From Neoarius graeffei (lineage: Eukaryota > Chordata > Actinopteri > Siluriformes > Ariidae): a stretch of DNA of 64,000 nucleotides. Numbering within the stretch: position 1 is the first letter of the stretch; every line of letters starts with the position of its first letter. The stretch lies in NCBI RefSeq assembly GCF_027579695.1, contig NC_083587.1, positions 33,833,732-33,897,731 on the forward strand. Reading direction: 5' to 3'. The position numbers and the translations under genes were made by a program. Positions 39,101 through 42,473 of this stretch are shown here, in pieces. Under the pieces are notes generated by a model that worked only from the letters and a program-made list of their open reading frames with translations, was not told the origin of the DNA and ran no database searches.

Positions 39101-39439
39101 GCATTTTACGCAGATCAAAAGGTCCGTCAGGAAATCTTCACATCCCCTGGAAAGAAGACAAAGGACTCTCAAACTTCTCTCTGCATAAATCAAGCCATCA
39201 GTGTTCATATTAAAGGCAGCGAGATGCTAAAAGCAAATAGATCACAAGCATTTAAGATGACCCTGGAGGACAGCGACTGTGATAATACAATGCCGAATAA
39301 AGCGTTCATCTCTCTGACTGAGGCGAAGATAAACTATCCGTCTCACAGCAAGTCATGTAGACAGTTCTGTGTGAATGAATCGCAAGTAGAAAAACAAGCT
39401 GAAGAGGAAACTGTAAATATTCCACATCAGTGTTGTTGA
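1967..39439 (+). CDS. pkd1l1: Polycystin-1 family protein, C-terminal half (PKD1L1-like), 22 exons
   Basis: Spliced exons: 1967-2140, 2246-2362, 4936-5005, 5108-5187, 5264-5453, 10502-10634, 12644-12728, 14026-14211, 16268-16386, 16630-16740, 16834-16939, 17481-17552, 25495-25607, 25744-25978, 28596-28697, 28791-28931, 32844-32978, 33060-33254, 33361-33516, 36043-36180, 37021-37109, 39031-39439. All introns are GT..AG; phases agree at every junction; total 3156 nt ends in TGA. Family evidence: the [12 protein letters not shown] segment then a membrane helix matches the end of PLAT/start of TM2 in polycystin-1; [13 protein letters not shown] and [10 protein letters not shown] match the TM5-TM6 loop and the post-TM6 segment; [17 protein letters not shown] matches the strand before TM7. 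Known role of the family: ciliary/membrane 11-TM proteins that partner PKD2-type channels; PKD1L1 acts in left-right sensing. Polycystin-1 family is secure. The paralogue is inferred: a ~260-residue tail argues against PKD1L2/L3, and PDIA4 linkage favours PKD1L1 over PKD1. The 5' end is missing. Confidence 0.85.
2246..2362 (+). CDS. pkd1l1: polycystin exon 2: TM3
   Basis: 39 codons, phase 0/0, acceptor gatatcag, donor gtcaga. Encodes [20 protein letters not shown] then [10 protein letters not shown]. The arrangement matches TM3 and the following basic end (LFLFRMSRSK in human PKD1). It lies 105 nt after exon 1. Confidence 0.78.
2763..3035 (-). repeat. 5S-rRNA-derived repeat (SINE-like)
   Basis: Positions 2763-2807 read ACCTGGTATTCCCAGGCAGT, then TCTCCCATCCATGTACTAAC, then CAGG. 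This is the reverse complement of the 3' part of 5S rRNA (internal control region side) with few changes. The following ~230 bp look like a tRNA/SINE-type body ending CGGACACACTAACTGCTAGG. A pseudogene-like repeat, not a functional 5S gene. Confidence 0.6.
3307..3683 (-). mobile_element. tRNA-derived SINE (main family), full length
   Basis: Minus-strand copy: tail CTCATCTCATCTCATTATCT, body, B box GGGCTCGAACCCGG (reverse complement), head ending CACCACCGTGCCGCC. It sits inside an older Tc1-type non-autonomous element (3200-4687). Confidence 0.88.
3836..4212 (+). mobile_element. tRNA-derived SINE, first of a tandem pair
   Basis: Full-length copy ending in (GAGAT)n. Flanked on both sides by ATGTTACTTCATG (3823-3835 and 4213-4225), a 13-bp target duplication. 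Confidence 0.88.
4226..4574 (+). mobile_element. tRNA-derived SINE, second of a tandem pair (GGAT-tail subtype)
   Basis: Starts directly after the second ATGTTACTTCATG and ends before ATGTTACTTCAT (4575-4586). More diverged than its neighbour and of the subtype whose tail is ATGGATGGATG. Confidence 0.86.
4936..5005 (+). CDS. pkd1l1: polycystin exon 3: cytosolic loop
   Basis: 23 codons plus one base (phase 1 out). Polar sequence [20 protein letters not shown], part of the loop between TM3 and TM4. Acceptor caattgtag, donor gtataa. Supported mainly by phase continuity with its neighbours. Confidence 0.65.
5108..5187 (+). CDS. pkd1l1: polycystin exon 4: cytosolic loop
   Basis: Begins with two bases completing a codon and ends in phase 0 before gtgagg. 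Encodes [20 protein letters not shown] and KYECE. Polar loop sequence without a domain I recognise. Confidence 0.65.
5264..5453 (+). CDS. pkd1l1: polycystin exon 5: cytosolic loop, acidic/serine rich
   Basis: 63 codons plus one base. Serine-rich and acidic (for example [20 protein letters not shown]). Acceptor tttgctctacag, donor gtttgt. Phase 1 at its end is completed by the two bases opening the exon at 10502, across a 5 kb intron holding the hAT/Tc1 nest. Confidence 0.7.
5670..7278 (+). mobile_element. Tc1-like transposon, copy 1 (TIR CAACCCCGATTCC)
   Basis: Starts CAACCCCGATTCCAAAAAAG and ends with its complement (CTTTTTTGGAATCGGGGTTG region), flanked by TA on each side. 1609 bp. The element at 20383 is a second copy. 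It encodes a decayed transposase on the + strand. Confidence 0.88.
6029..7057 (+). pseudogene. Tc1 transposase, inactivated (copy 1)
   Basis: Helix-turn-helix N-terminus ([20 protein letters not shown]) and DDE catalytic core: first Asp in [11 protein letters not shown], second in [11 protein letters not shown], third block PACSPDLSP then IQNIW. Compared with copy 2, the start ATG is ACG (about 6029), TGG is TAG at 6437-6439, TGG is TGA at 6836-6838, and the catalytic Glu codon GAA is CAA (Gln). Each defect alone would disable it. The C-terminal frame runs on to a stop at about 7057. Confidence 0.85.
7617..8640 (-). pseudogene. hAT transposase remnant with C-terminal dimerisation domain
   Basis: Minus-strand reading frame. 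Upstream part (8470-8640) gives [20 protein letters not shown], like the CPTRWSSR block of ZMYM1-type hAT proteins. An in-frame TAG follows, then a long open segment ending [20 protein letters not shown] and [20 protein letters not shown], the hAT C-terminal dimerisation signature ('[16 protein letters not shown]..kt.lrs.m...RL..L'). It resembles host ZMYM-type proteins, but the transposon ends and 8-bp duplication around it show it is transposon-borne. Not functional because of the stop and missing N-terminus. Confidence 0.78.
9297..9749 (+). repeat. Helitron-like or other non-autonomous repeat, copy 1
   Basis: Shares its whole body with 24251-24713: GCAAAGTTTG.., ACCAAATTTGG modules, GGGCCCCAGGGAGGTCCCTG, CAACCCAGAATTTTGCAAAA. 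The 3' end ACCCGGGCAACGCCAAATAACCTGCTAG suits a Helitron end (hairpin plus CTAG), with the hairpin decayed here. Identification is tentative. Confidence 0.4.
9757..10270. repeat. Inverted-repeat element rich in GGTCTTGGTCTTG
   Basis: Bounded by AATTGTTAGTGTT and AACACTAACAATT. The inside repeats GGTCTTGGTCT and its variants. No coding potential. Probably a MITE; family unknown. Confidence 0.5.
10502..10634 (+). CDS. pkd1l1: polycystin exon 6: TM4
   Basis: Acceptor tctgcttgcag, donor gtaagt. Basic [16 protein letters not shown] followed by hydrophobic [18 protein letters not shown], matching TM4 of the polycystin-1 fold (human: LPAWCASLAHGLSLLLVAVAV). Phase 1 in, phase 2 out. Confidence 0.82.
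10763..11351 (-). mobile_element. 5'-truncated non-LTR retrotransposon (RTE-like)
   Basis: Minus strand. A 13-bp target duplication GGGCATAGGGCAC flanks it (10750-10762 and 11352-11364). Tail on its 3' side is a GAA repeat. It encodes the far C-terminus of a reverse-transcriptase polyprotein: [62 protein letters not shown]. This pattern is typical of RTE-type fish elements. The part upstream of the 147-residue open segment contains stops. Confidence 0.75.
11775..11962 (+). repeat. Teleost dispersed repeat ('CATTTAGCAGATGCTTTTATCC')
   Basis: GGCATTTAGCAGATGCTTTT, then ATCCAGAGCGATGTACAAC, then GGGGAGCAGTTAGGGGTTAG, a very common fish repeat. Related to 1606-1815. Confidence 0.55.
12022..12395 (-). 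mobile_element. tRNA-derived SINE (main family)
   Basis: Full length, minus strand, with a perfect 16-bp target duplication TGACTCAATAATTCAT (12006-12021 and 12396-12411). It lies in the intron upstream of the exon at 12644. Confidence 0.92.
12644..12728 (+). CDS. pkd1l1: polycystin exon 7: start of TM5
   Basis: 28 codons after one completing base. [20 protein letters not shown] then CAFAAHPAM, equivalent to the WLLSSSASFLASFLGWEPLKVL helix of PKD1. Acceptor ccttcacag, donor gtaaat. A (TA)n microsatellite starts 70 bp downstream. Confidence 0.8.
12799..12866. repeat. (TA)n microsatellite
   Basis: About 33 uninterrupted TA units. Open frames reading (Y-I)n here are artefacts. Confidence 0.95.
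12871..13655. mobile_element. Long-inverted-repeat element flanked by TTAA (piggyBac-type MITE), with nested SINE
   Basis: The two arms are near-perfect reverse complements over roughly 220 bp: left AGTGCCATTCCACCATTGGA..., right ...TCCAATGGTGGAATGGCACT. Each end abuts TTAA (12867-12870, 13656-13659), the piggyBac target site. The arms meet in a short unpaired middle around 13095-13275. A truncated SINE splits the right arm. No transposase. Confidence 0.75.
13415..13532 (-). mobile_element. tRNA-derived SINE, 5'-truncated
   Basis: Only the tail-side third is present. Flanked by TGTTTGATATATCAT on both sides (13400-13414, 13533-13547), so truncation happened on integration. It is younger than the inverted-repeat element it split. 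Confidence 0.9.
14026..14211 (+). CDS. pkd1l1: polycystin exon 8: TM5 end and loop
   Basis: 62 codons, phase 0/0. Opens with [13 protein letters not shown], the rest of TM5, then a polar loop with paired cysteines and a basic/serine segment ([17 protein letters not shown]). Acceptor ctaattcag, donor gtagtt. Confidence 0.75.
14693..15982 (+). pseudogene. Tc1 transposase, interrupted
   Basis: Start ATG at 14693 ([20 protein letters not shown]). Paired-like helix-turn-helix ([18 protein letters not shown]), second HTH domain, then the DDE core: first Asp in the TDETK block directly after position 15145, second in QQDNNPKHT, Glu in [11 protein letters not shown] (DD34E). Two breaks: TGG to TGA at 15143-15145 just before TDETK, and the Rex3 insertion at 15169-15381. 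The remaining frame ends at 15982. Without these the protein would be of usual Tc1 length (about 340 residues). Confidence 0.88.
15169..15381 (-). mobile_element. Rex3 (RTE clade) retrotransposon, 5'-truncated
   Basis: Target duplication CAAAATAGAACT (15157-15168, 15382-15393). Minus-strand reading gives [20 protein letters not shown] and LLPPRPGPR, the conserved C-terminal end of Rex3 ORF2, then the 3' end GGAAGAAGACGAGACGAG. Recognised from the characteristic 'GGGAAGTCTGGGCTTCC' block. Confidence 0.85.
16268..16386 (+). CDS. pkd1l1: polycystin exon 9: basic loop before TM6
   Basis: [18 protein letters not shown] is one of the clearest family matches: human PKD1 and related proteins carry an LA(R)xxARxLRxxxPP segment here. 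It continues [20 protein letters not shown]. Phase 2 out. The intron before it holds the Tc1 element at 14326-16161. Confidence 0.85.
16630..16740 (+). CDS. pkd1l1: polycystin exon 10: TM6 and start of ectodomain
   Basis: [19 protein letters not shown] is TM6; [19 protein letters not shown] follows, like the SYGDAS..YRLQSAIKQEL stretch of PKD1 and the FYNAIR-type segments of other family members. Acceptor gtttctgcag, donor gtaaat, phase 2 out. Confidence 0.88.
16834..16939 (+). CDS. pkd1l1: polycystin exon 11: ectodomain (TOP/polycystin domain)
   Basis: 35 codons after one completing base. Tryptophan-rich [19 protein letters not shown] matches the 'eelWpWmahvLLpyvh' segment of the polycystin extracellular domain between TM6 and TM7. 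Donor is gtgagg. Confidence 0.85.
17018..17062. repeat. (AAT)n/(ACT)n microsatellite
   Basis: ACT units followed by about 11 AAT units. Confidence 0.9.
17481..17552 (+). CDS. pkd1l1: polycystin exon 12: ectodomain
   Basis: 24 codons, phase 0/0: [20 protein letters not shown] then SSCQ. Equivalent to the 'prlrQvRl' strand after the Trp-rich segment. Acceptor atattaacag, donor gtaaat. The next intron is about 7.9 kb because of the 20.4-23.8 kb transposon nest. Confidence 0.72.
17701..18136 (+). mobile_element. Chimeric SINE: main-family head joined to a different tail
   Basis: Positions 17701-17898 are the tRNA-derived head and upstream body of the main family, with GGTGGTGTAGTGGTTAGC duplicated in tandem at the start. 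After GGTTAGGTTAAT it switches to an unrelated body (TGCCCTTGAGCGAGGCACCT, GGGTTAAATGCAGAGAGGAA) that ends AATAAAG and a (CTTT)n run at 18086-18132. The second part matches 157-305 on the other strand. Confidence 0.75.
18149..18676 (+). mobile_element. Tc1-type MITE (TIR CACTACCGTTCAAAAGTTTGGGG), copy 1
   Basis: Ends CACTACCGTTCAAAAGTTTG and its complement CAAACTTTTGAACGGTAGTG, flanked by TA. 528 bp, no open frame. A second copy lies at 37205-38260 in the opposite orientation. Confidence 0.88.
18962..20186. mobile_element. hAT-type non-autonomous element
   Basis: Ends CAGTGTTTCTCAACCACTGG and AGGTTGAGAACCCCTG are the inverted repeats of Charlie-like hAT elements. I see no clear 8-bp target duplication. 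Inside, from about 19086 (GCTACGGTCACACTACAGC), another repeat and a decayed coding segment (19343-19762) are present. Confidence 0.6.
19343..19762 (-). pseudogene. Remnant of a transposon-associated protein (YqaJ/SWIM-type family?)
   Basis: Open segment of 139 residues: [58 protein letters not shown]. From memory this resembles the 'PDvcnYLv..sa.Yt.eemkayksleaYn.FvcGWVk' block of multi-copy fish proteins that also carry SWIM and YqaJ domains. The downstream part shows no similarity. Fragment only; assignment uncertain. Confidence 0.4.
20474..22063 (-). mobile_element. Tc1/mariner element (TIR CAGGGAGTGCAGAATTATTAGG), nested
   Basis: Ends CAGGGAGTGCAGAATTATTA and TAATAATTCTGCACTCCCTG, TA target duplication (20472-20473, 22064-22065). 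1590 bp. Internal copies of the end motif (ATAATTATTAGGCAACTTA near 20666, AGTTGCCTAATAATTTTGCA near 21865) look like second transposase-binding sites. Confidence 0.9.
20793..21845 (-). pseudogene. Tc1/mariner transposase with two stops and a duplicated catalytic motif
   Basis: Minus strand from ATG at 21845 ([12 protein letters not shown]). HTH region [20 protein letters not shown], basic linker, then DDE core: [42 protein letters not shown]. In-frame stops: TAA after TDSEK and TGA after KVTKAEK. A perfect 36-bp direct repeat (20984-21019, 21020-21055) duplicates [11 protein letters not shown](K/N) in frame, giving two copies of the motif that holds the catalytic Glu. Inactive as it stands. 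Confidence 0.87.
22335..23416 (+). pseudogene. Tc1 transposase, copy 2, carrying an in-frame SINE
   Basis: ATG at 22335 ([20 protein letters not shown]). HTH up to [14 protein letters not shown], then 195 nt of SINE plus target duplication read through without a stop, then the frame resumes ([17 protein letters not shown]). DDE residues are present: [29 protein letters not shown]. One extra A in the run near 23401-23408 relative to copy 1 shifts the frame and ends the protein at 23416, dropping the C-terminal ~50 residues. Confidence 0.82.
22480..22660 (+). mobile_element. tRNA-derived SINE, second family ('GGGGGCGTCGTGGCTCAGG')
   Basis: A box TGGCTCAGGTGG, B box GGTTCGATTCC, short body with CTCTCTCTCCC, A-rich 3' end. 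A 14-bp target duplication AAAAGATTCAGAGA (22466-22479, 22661-22674) is verified against the empty site in copy 1 at 6156. Unrelated to the main SINE family here. Confidence 0.92.
24251..24713 (+). repeat. Helitron-like or other non-autonomous repeat, copy 2
   Basis: Same body as 9297-9749, starting GGCAAAGTTTG with a GTTT-repeat expansion and ending AATGCTGGGTAACCTGCTGA. Together the copies suggest an ancestral hairpin near the 3' end: one keeps the left stem, this one the right. Confidence 0.4.
24825..24912 (+). repeat. LINE 3'-tail fragment (GCGCTATACAAATAAA)
   Basis: TAAAGCTGCTTTGTGATGA and AAAAGCGCTATACAAATAAA are the 3' tail shared by many L2/CR1-type fish elements. A shorter relative occurs at 42420-42447. 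Confidence 0.55.
25031..25421 (-). mobile_element. tRNA-derived SINE (GGAT-tail subtype)
   Basis: Full length on the minus strand, tail (ATCC)n, head ending CACCGTGCCGCCCC. Ends 73 bp before the exon at 25495. Confidence 0.9.
25495..25607 (+). CDS. pkd1l1: polycystin exon 13: ectodomain
   Basis: [20 protein letters not shown], then a second cysteine and [12 protein letters not shown]. Acceptor ttttcttttcag, donor gtgaaa, phase 2 out. Its place in the ectodomain is inferred from order and phase. Confidence 0.7.
25744..25978 (+). CDS. pkd1l1: polycystin exon 14: ectodomain strands before TM7
   Basis: 78 codons after one completing base. [20 protein letters not shown] continues [17 protein letters not shown], the family's 'W(l)d..TrAvfvefslYnp..nLf..v' block. 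The usual Asp/Arg of W[LI]D..TRAV is replaced ([10 protein letters not shown]), so this copy is divergent. Donor gtgcga, phase 0 out. Confidence 0.85.
26280..26680 (+). pseudogene. mariner transposase, 3' fragment
   Basis: An open segment (26301-26669) reads [20 protein letters not shown] then [20 protein letters not shown], the mariner DD34D signature (second Asp in LQDNAPVH, third in LAPSDL), then [14 protein letters not shown]-terminal half and first Asp are missing. No inverted repeats found. Confidence 0.85.
26926..27334 (+). mobile_element. Solo LTR of an LTR retrotransposon
   Basis: Begins TGTCAGTTCT and ends CGTACGTGACA, so TGTCA..TGACA are inverted termini. A 5-bp duplication TGGAG flanks it (26921-26925, 27335-27339). 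It contains a TATA-like TATTTAAGGA (27057) and a TTATTAAAC polyadenylation-type motif (27284). No internal retroviral region remains, so it is the product of LTR-LTR recombination. Orientation is inferred from those signals. Confidence 0.75.
27933..28307 (+). mobile_element. tRNA-derived SINE (GAGAT-tail subtype)
   Basis: Full-length + strand copy with GGGCGGCACGGTGGTGTAG head and GATGAGATGAGATG tail. Confidence 0.92.
28596..28697 (+). CDS. pkd1l1: polycystin exon 15: TM7
   Basis: 34 codons, phase 0/0. [20 protein letters not shown] is TM7 with its cytosolic end; [12 protein letters not shown] matches the 'REGRWRVLRLGAWA' segment. I chose the cag at 28593-28595 over the tag at 28567-28569 because the latter opens a frame that soon stops. 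Confidence 0.82.
28791..28931 (+). CDS. pkd1l1: polycystin exon 16: TM8
   Basis: 47 codons, phase 0/0. [20 protein letters not shown] is TM8; [15 protein letters not shown] matches the 'rFtsFdqvaqLss' segment preceding TM9 in polycystins. Acceptor tgtcatgcag, donor gtagta. Confidence 0.87.
29380..30893 (+). mobile_element. Possible piggyBac-type insertion with acidic ORF remnant
   Basis: Both edges carry TTAAAG inside the surrounding Tc1-type element, and the ends AGTGAATGTAATGT / AATGAATATATATC are loosely inverted. A short frame (29622-29808) reads [20 protein letters not shown] then [14 protein letters not shown], acidic and serine rich like piggyBac transposase N-termini. No catalytic part found. 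Tentative. Confidence 0.3.
29850..30230 (-). mobile_element. tRNA-derived SINE (GAGAT-tail subtype)
   Basis: Full length, minus strand. Target duplication CTGCAAAATAT (29839-29849, 30231-30241). Confidence 0.92.
31009..32240. other. Intron sequence, no gene seen
   Basis: Unique-looking AT-rich intron sequence between SINE and transposon remnants. Only a SINE-tail-like scrap is recognisable (GGATAAGCGGCAGGAAATGG at about 31698). Open frames here are short and lack splice-compatible flanks. Confidence 0.5.
32241..32606 (+). mobile_element. tRNA-derived SINE, diverged (GGAT-tail subtype)
   Basis: Older copy with many substitutions (B box GGTTTGAGCCCAG). Imperfect target duplication TGTAATTCTATTA / TGTAATTCCATTA. 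Confidence 0.88.
32844..32978 (+). CDS. pkd1l1: polycystin exon 17: TM9
   Basis: 45 codons, phase 0/0. [19 protein letters not shown] (TM9) retains the conserved 'LlvKaaqqLRf' pattern as [30 protein letters not shown] leads to TM10. Acceptor tcttcgacag, donor gtacac. Confidence 0.87.
33060..33254 (+). CDS. pkd1l1: polycystin exon 18: TM10, pore-like segment, TM11
   Basis: 65 codons, phase 0/0. [17 protein letters not shown] is TM10; an extracellular segment with [13 protein letters not shown] follows; [19 protein letters not shown] is TM11. The 'AyaqLa' motif common after TM10 in polycystin-1 proteins is FAFSTLGNL here. Donor gtacga. Confidence 0.85.
33361..33516 (+). CDS. pkd1l1: polycystin exon 19: basic juxtamembrane tail
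   Basis: 52 codons, phase 0/0. [20 protein letters not shown] is highly basic, followed by [18 protein letters not shown]. It corresponds to the region after TM11 in PKD1 that continues 'YEMVELFLRRLRLWMG'. Acceptor tgtttaacag, donor gtaagg. Confidence 0.83.
33725..34395. repeat. Inverted-repeat element with GCAACTTGTTCC motifs
   Basis: Ends GTTACCCCTTAACCTGCTTTT and AAAAAGCAGCTTTAGAGTAAC are loosely inverted. Near each end are several variants of GGCGCAACTTGTTCC (for example 33748, 33805, 33872, 34346). No coding function recognised. Likely a MITE. Confidence 0.5.
34873..35257 (-). mobile_element. tRNA-derived SINE (GAGAT-tail subtype)
   Basis: Full length, minus strand. Target duplication TATGTTACAAGT (34861-34872, 35258-35269). 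It lies tail-out, 38 bp from the oppositely oriented copy at 35296. Confidence 0.93.
35296..35674 (+). mobile_element. tRNA-derived SINE (GAGAT-tail subtype)
   Basis: Full length, + strand. With the preceding copy it forms a ~380-bp inverted pair separated by only 38 bp, able to form a long hairpin in the pre-mRNA. Confidence 0.93.
36043..36180 (+). CDS. pkd1l1: polycystin exon 20: helical, acidic tail
   Basis: 46 codons, phase 0/0. [20 protein letters not shown] has heptad-like hydrophobics and could form a coiled coil, as in the C-tails of polycystin-1 proteins; an acidic, tyrosine-rich stretch ([10 protein letters not shown]) follows. Confidence 0.78.
36448..36610 (+). mobile_element. tRNA-derived SINE with large internal deletion
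   Basis: Head and B box are present, then CCTTTCTGTGTCAGCTGGGA jumps directly to the 3' part, deleting about 200 bp. TGTCAGC occurs near both sides, so replication slippage or recombination at a short repeat may explain it. Confidence 0.88.
37021..37109 (+). CDS. pkd1l1: polycystin exon 21: acidic/methionine-rich tail
   Basis: [20 protein letters not shown] then LYPDEESRL. Phase 2 out, completed by the first base of the exon at 39031. Acceptor tttattcag, donor gtaaat. Confidence 0.72.
37205..38260 (-). mobile_element. Tc1-type MITE, copy 2, with nested insertion
   Basis: Same family as 18149-18676, reverse orientation, CACTACTGTTCAAAAG..CTTTTGAACGGTAGTG ends with TA. A 525-bp element splits it. 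Confidence 0.88.
37427..37951. mobile_element. Harbinger-type MITE with TAA target duplication
   Basis: Insertion is defined by comparison with the uninterrupted copy at 18149-18676: flanks ..GTTCTAA and TAATGG.., so TAA is duplicated. Ends AGGCCAATTTATGC and GCATGCAGAGGTCC are weakly inverted. GC-rich, with many GCAGAC/GTCTGCG repeats. No ORF. Confidence 0.6.
38261..39030. other. Intron sequence, no gene seen
   Basis: No recognisable element. Contains the palindrome GGGCCACATGGCCCT at 38691-38705 and several CCTCGGT/CACGTGATG strings. Precedes the last polycystin exon. Confidence 0.5.
39031..39439 (+). CDS. pkd1l1: polycystin exon 22 (last): C-terminus and stop
   Basis: First base completes AGG, then 135 codons and TGA at 39437-39439. 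Encodes [18 protein letters not shown], then a low-homology serine/lysine/glutamate-rich tail ending in a Cys-Cys pair. The acceptor (cattacaag) has a weak pyrimidine tract, so the exact start is slightly uncertain. The ATG at 39224 is internal, not a start. Confidence 0.75.
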
Positions 39440-39491
39440 GGATGTTTTGCAATTCTGCATGTTGAAGTGATGAAGTACAATGAATCACGTC

Positions 39492-39497
39492 AATAAA
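39492..39497 (+). terminator. polyadenylation signal AATAAA of the polycystin gene
   Basis: Canonical AATAAA 53 nt after the stop codon. It implies a very short 3' UTR. No other host 3' end lies nearby. Confidence 0.65.
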
Positions 39498-39767
39498 AAC
39501 TTGAATGCAAGTGCAAAAATCTGAATTTGAATCTTGTTATTTTGAATTTACAGTATGAAACGGTGTCTTCAATCTTTTGGAAAGCAAATATTCAAGATGT
39601 ATCGCAATATTTAGGTTTGTCATGTTGCATTAAAAAAAAACTGTGAAAGCTTACAGCTTGATGATACTTTTGTTTATTGTCTAAAAAATGACCACTAAAA
39701 AAGGAGGAAAGCAAATAAAAACAATGTAATGTTGGAAATAAGATTCATTTGGACAAGTTAGCTAGAG

Positions 39768-40136
39768 GGGCGGCACGGTGGTGTAGTGGTTAGCGCTGTC
39801 GCCTCACAGCAAGAAGGTTCTGGGTTTGAGCCCTGTGGCCGGCGAGGGCCTTTCTGTGCGGAGTTTGCATGTTCTCCCCGTGTCCGCGTGGGTTTCCTCC
39901 GGGTGCTCCGGTTTCCCCCACAGTCCAAAGACATGCAGGTTAGGTTAACTGGTGACTCTAAATTGACCGTAGGTGTGAATGTGAGTGTGAATGGTTGTCT
40001 GTGTCTATGTGTCAGCCCTGTGATGACCTGGCGACTTGTCCAGGGTGTACCCCGCCTTTCGCCCGTAGTCAGCTGGGATAGGTTCCTGCGACCCTGTAGA
40101 AGGATAAAGCAGCTAGAGATAATGAGATGAGATGAG
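39768..40136 (+). mobile_element. tRNA-derived SINE (GAGAT-tail subtype)
   Basis: Nearly full length. Target duplication AAGTTAGCTAGAG (39755-39767, 40137-40149). It inserted just downstream of the polycystin polyadenylation signal. Confidence 0.93.
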
Positions 40137-40217
40137 AAGTTAGCTAGAGAGTACAATATGGGTCCGATGGTGTAGGAGTGTAGTTTAATCTTACTAATAA
40201 TACCTAGTTTGGCAAAC

Positions 40218-41035
40218 TACAACCCTAAATCGGAAAAAGTTGGGATGGTATATTGAAATTAAAACTAAAACAATGATTTGTAAAAATCTTTGACCCGTAT
40301 TGCACTCAAAACAACACAGCAGCACAGTATTTGATTTTTGCCTCATGAATTTTATTGTTTTTTTTTTCACAATAAACACCTTTCAGTTTTGATTCTTACA
40401 ACACATTTCAAAAAAAATGTTGGGACAGTAAAGAAGTTACCACTTTATAATGTTGCCATTCCTTCTCACAACACTTAAAAGATGATTAGGAACTGAAGAT
40501 GATGTGTTTCAAGTGTTATTTTGTCCCATTCTTCTCCCATTGTTCAGTGAAATGAAGTTGATCAGATCCATCCATTATCCATAACTGCTTATCCTGTGCA
40601 GGATCATGGGCAAGCTGGAGCCTATCCCAGCTGACTACGGGCGAAAGGCGGGGTACACCCTGGACAAGTCGCCAGGTCATCACAGGGCTGACACATAGAC
40701 ACAGACAACCATTCACACTCACATTCACACCTACGCTCAATTTAGAGTCACCAGTTAACCTAACCTGCATGTCTTTGGACTGTGGGGGAAACCGGAGCAC
40801 CCGGAGGAAACCCACGCGGACACGGGGAGAACATGCAAACTCCGCACAGAAAGGCCCTCGCCGGCCACAGGGCTCGAACCCGGACCTTCTTGCTGTTAGG
40901 TGAAAGAGTGCTAACCATTACACCACCGTGCCACCAGTTGATCAGATAAAACATGAAATATCTTGGATTCATACTGTCTGCAATGAAATACAAGTAAAAG
41001 AAAATTTAGAAATCACTGCTTTCGTTTTTTTTTTT
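40218..41035. mobile_element. Tc1-type MITE (ACAACCCTAAATCGGAAAAAG), split by a SINE
   Basis: Left end ACAACCCTAAATCGGAAAAAG TTGGGA resembles the CAACCCCGATTCC Tc1 family ends. Continues past the SINE with TGAAATATCTTGGATTCATA to a poly-T run. Right inverted repeat not found. Confidence 0.5.
40568..40935 (-). mobile_element. tRNA-derived SINE (GGAT-tail subtype)
   Basis: Minus strand. Target duplication AGTTGATCAGAT (40556-40567, 40936-40947). Confidence 0.92.
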
Positions 41036-41229
41036 TTTGTTCTGAGATGCTTTTCTTCTCATCGTGGTTGTAAACAGTGCTTATTTGAGTCACTACAGAC
41101 TTCCTGTCAGCTCAGGCCAGTCTGCTCATTCTTCTCTGATCTCTCTAATCAACAATGTGTTTCAGCCTGCAGATCCTCCACACACAAGATGTTTTTTGTT
41201 TTTCGCACCATTCTGTGTAAACTCTAGAG

Positions 41230-41989
41230 CAGTGTTTCTCAAACTTTTTCAGACCAAGGACCACTTTATCCAAAAAAAAAAAAAAAAATCGTAGACTACC
41301 TAACCCCCTAAATATCCCGAACAAAAAACAATGATCCTGCTTCAACAGTATATTACAAATTACACACAAATGGAATGACAGTTTTACAAATAGTATCGCC
41401 AACTCACTCATTGTTGTCCTTCTCTTAATGGGAAAAATGGTGCTGCTTATTCTGATACATCAGTGAAGCAACGTCTGGCTCCAAACTGGACAGTTTTAAT
41501 CTCATATCGGGGGCCACATTGTTCCGGTTGCACTGCTTTGTTTTCCCAAACAAAGAATCATCATGTCTTTGCACTTTGTCCTTGCTCGTGTCGGATGTTT
41601 CTTGTGTTTTTCTTTTGACTGACCCAGTCTTCAGCCACCGATCCATTATCTTTTTGACAGTTTGATGCTAAGTCTAACTTTGTTACTCGTAGTTTCTCCG
41701 CATTCCACATTCCCTCCACATTCAAAAGTGATGTTGATATGAAAGTGTAACCTAAACTGACGTAGCTATGTATAGGCAGTGTCGCAAATCTGTTGGCTTG
41801 CTTAATATCAGACAAATTCAAATAATAGGCTACTATTTGAATTTACATAGGACTTTATTCAAAATAGAAAACAACTCATCTGTGCTACTCATAACTTTGC
41901 TTTTGGAGTCACATAGGCGATTTGAGAAACACTGATAAAACATGATATTTTACGACATTAATTCATGGACCACACTTTGAGAAACGGTG
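41230..41989 (-). mobile_element. hAT non-autonomous element (TIR CAGTGTTTCTCAAACTT)
   Basis: Ends CAGTGTTTCTCAAACTTTTT and CACACTTTGAGAAACGGTG, with an 8-bp target duplication CTCTAGAG on both sides (41222-41229, 41990-41997). Minus-strand frame 41425-41646 begins MDRWLKTGSVKRKTQETS, like the MDxWLKxGxxKRK start of ZBED5/SCAND3-type hAT transposases, but breaks off after about 70 residues. Confidence 0.83.
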
Positions 41990-41997
41990 CTCTAGAG

Positions 41998-42473
41998 ACT
42001 GTTGTGTGTGAAATTCCCAGGAATACTCAAACCATCCCATCTGACACCAGCGCTCATGCCAGGGTTAACGTCACAGAGATCACAATTTTCCTTTTTTTGA
42101 TATTTGATGTTAGCATTAACTGAAGCTCTTGACCTGTATCTGCATGACCTTATGCGCTGAGCTGTTGCCACATGATTGGCTGATTGGATAACTGTATAAA
42201 TGAGCGGGTATGAAGATGTTCCTATGATGGGTGAGCATATGTGTGATAATATTACATGGCACGGTGTTGTCCGGCGGCAGCGTGGCGGTTGTGCAGGCGG
42301 TGTGGGATTTGTTTTCATGCACCTTTTGGTGGGACTGTGGCTGCTACACCACTGGAATGACATCCTGACCTTTATTTGATCAGACTTTATTCCCCCTCCC
42401 CCTGCAACCTTGGGTATTGAGAAAGGCGCTATATAAGTTTAACTTATTATGTTTATTAATATAGAAACATTAG
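41998..42473. other. Intergenic sequence, no gene seen
   Basis: No recognisable gene. A LINE-tail scrap lies at 42420-42447 (AAAGGCGCTATATAAGTTTA). Confidence 0.5.

Noticed and set aside
39224..39439. ATG at 39224 as a separate small gene
   Set aside because: It is internal to the last polycystin exon, which is open and phase-matched upstream.
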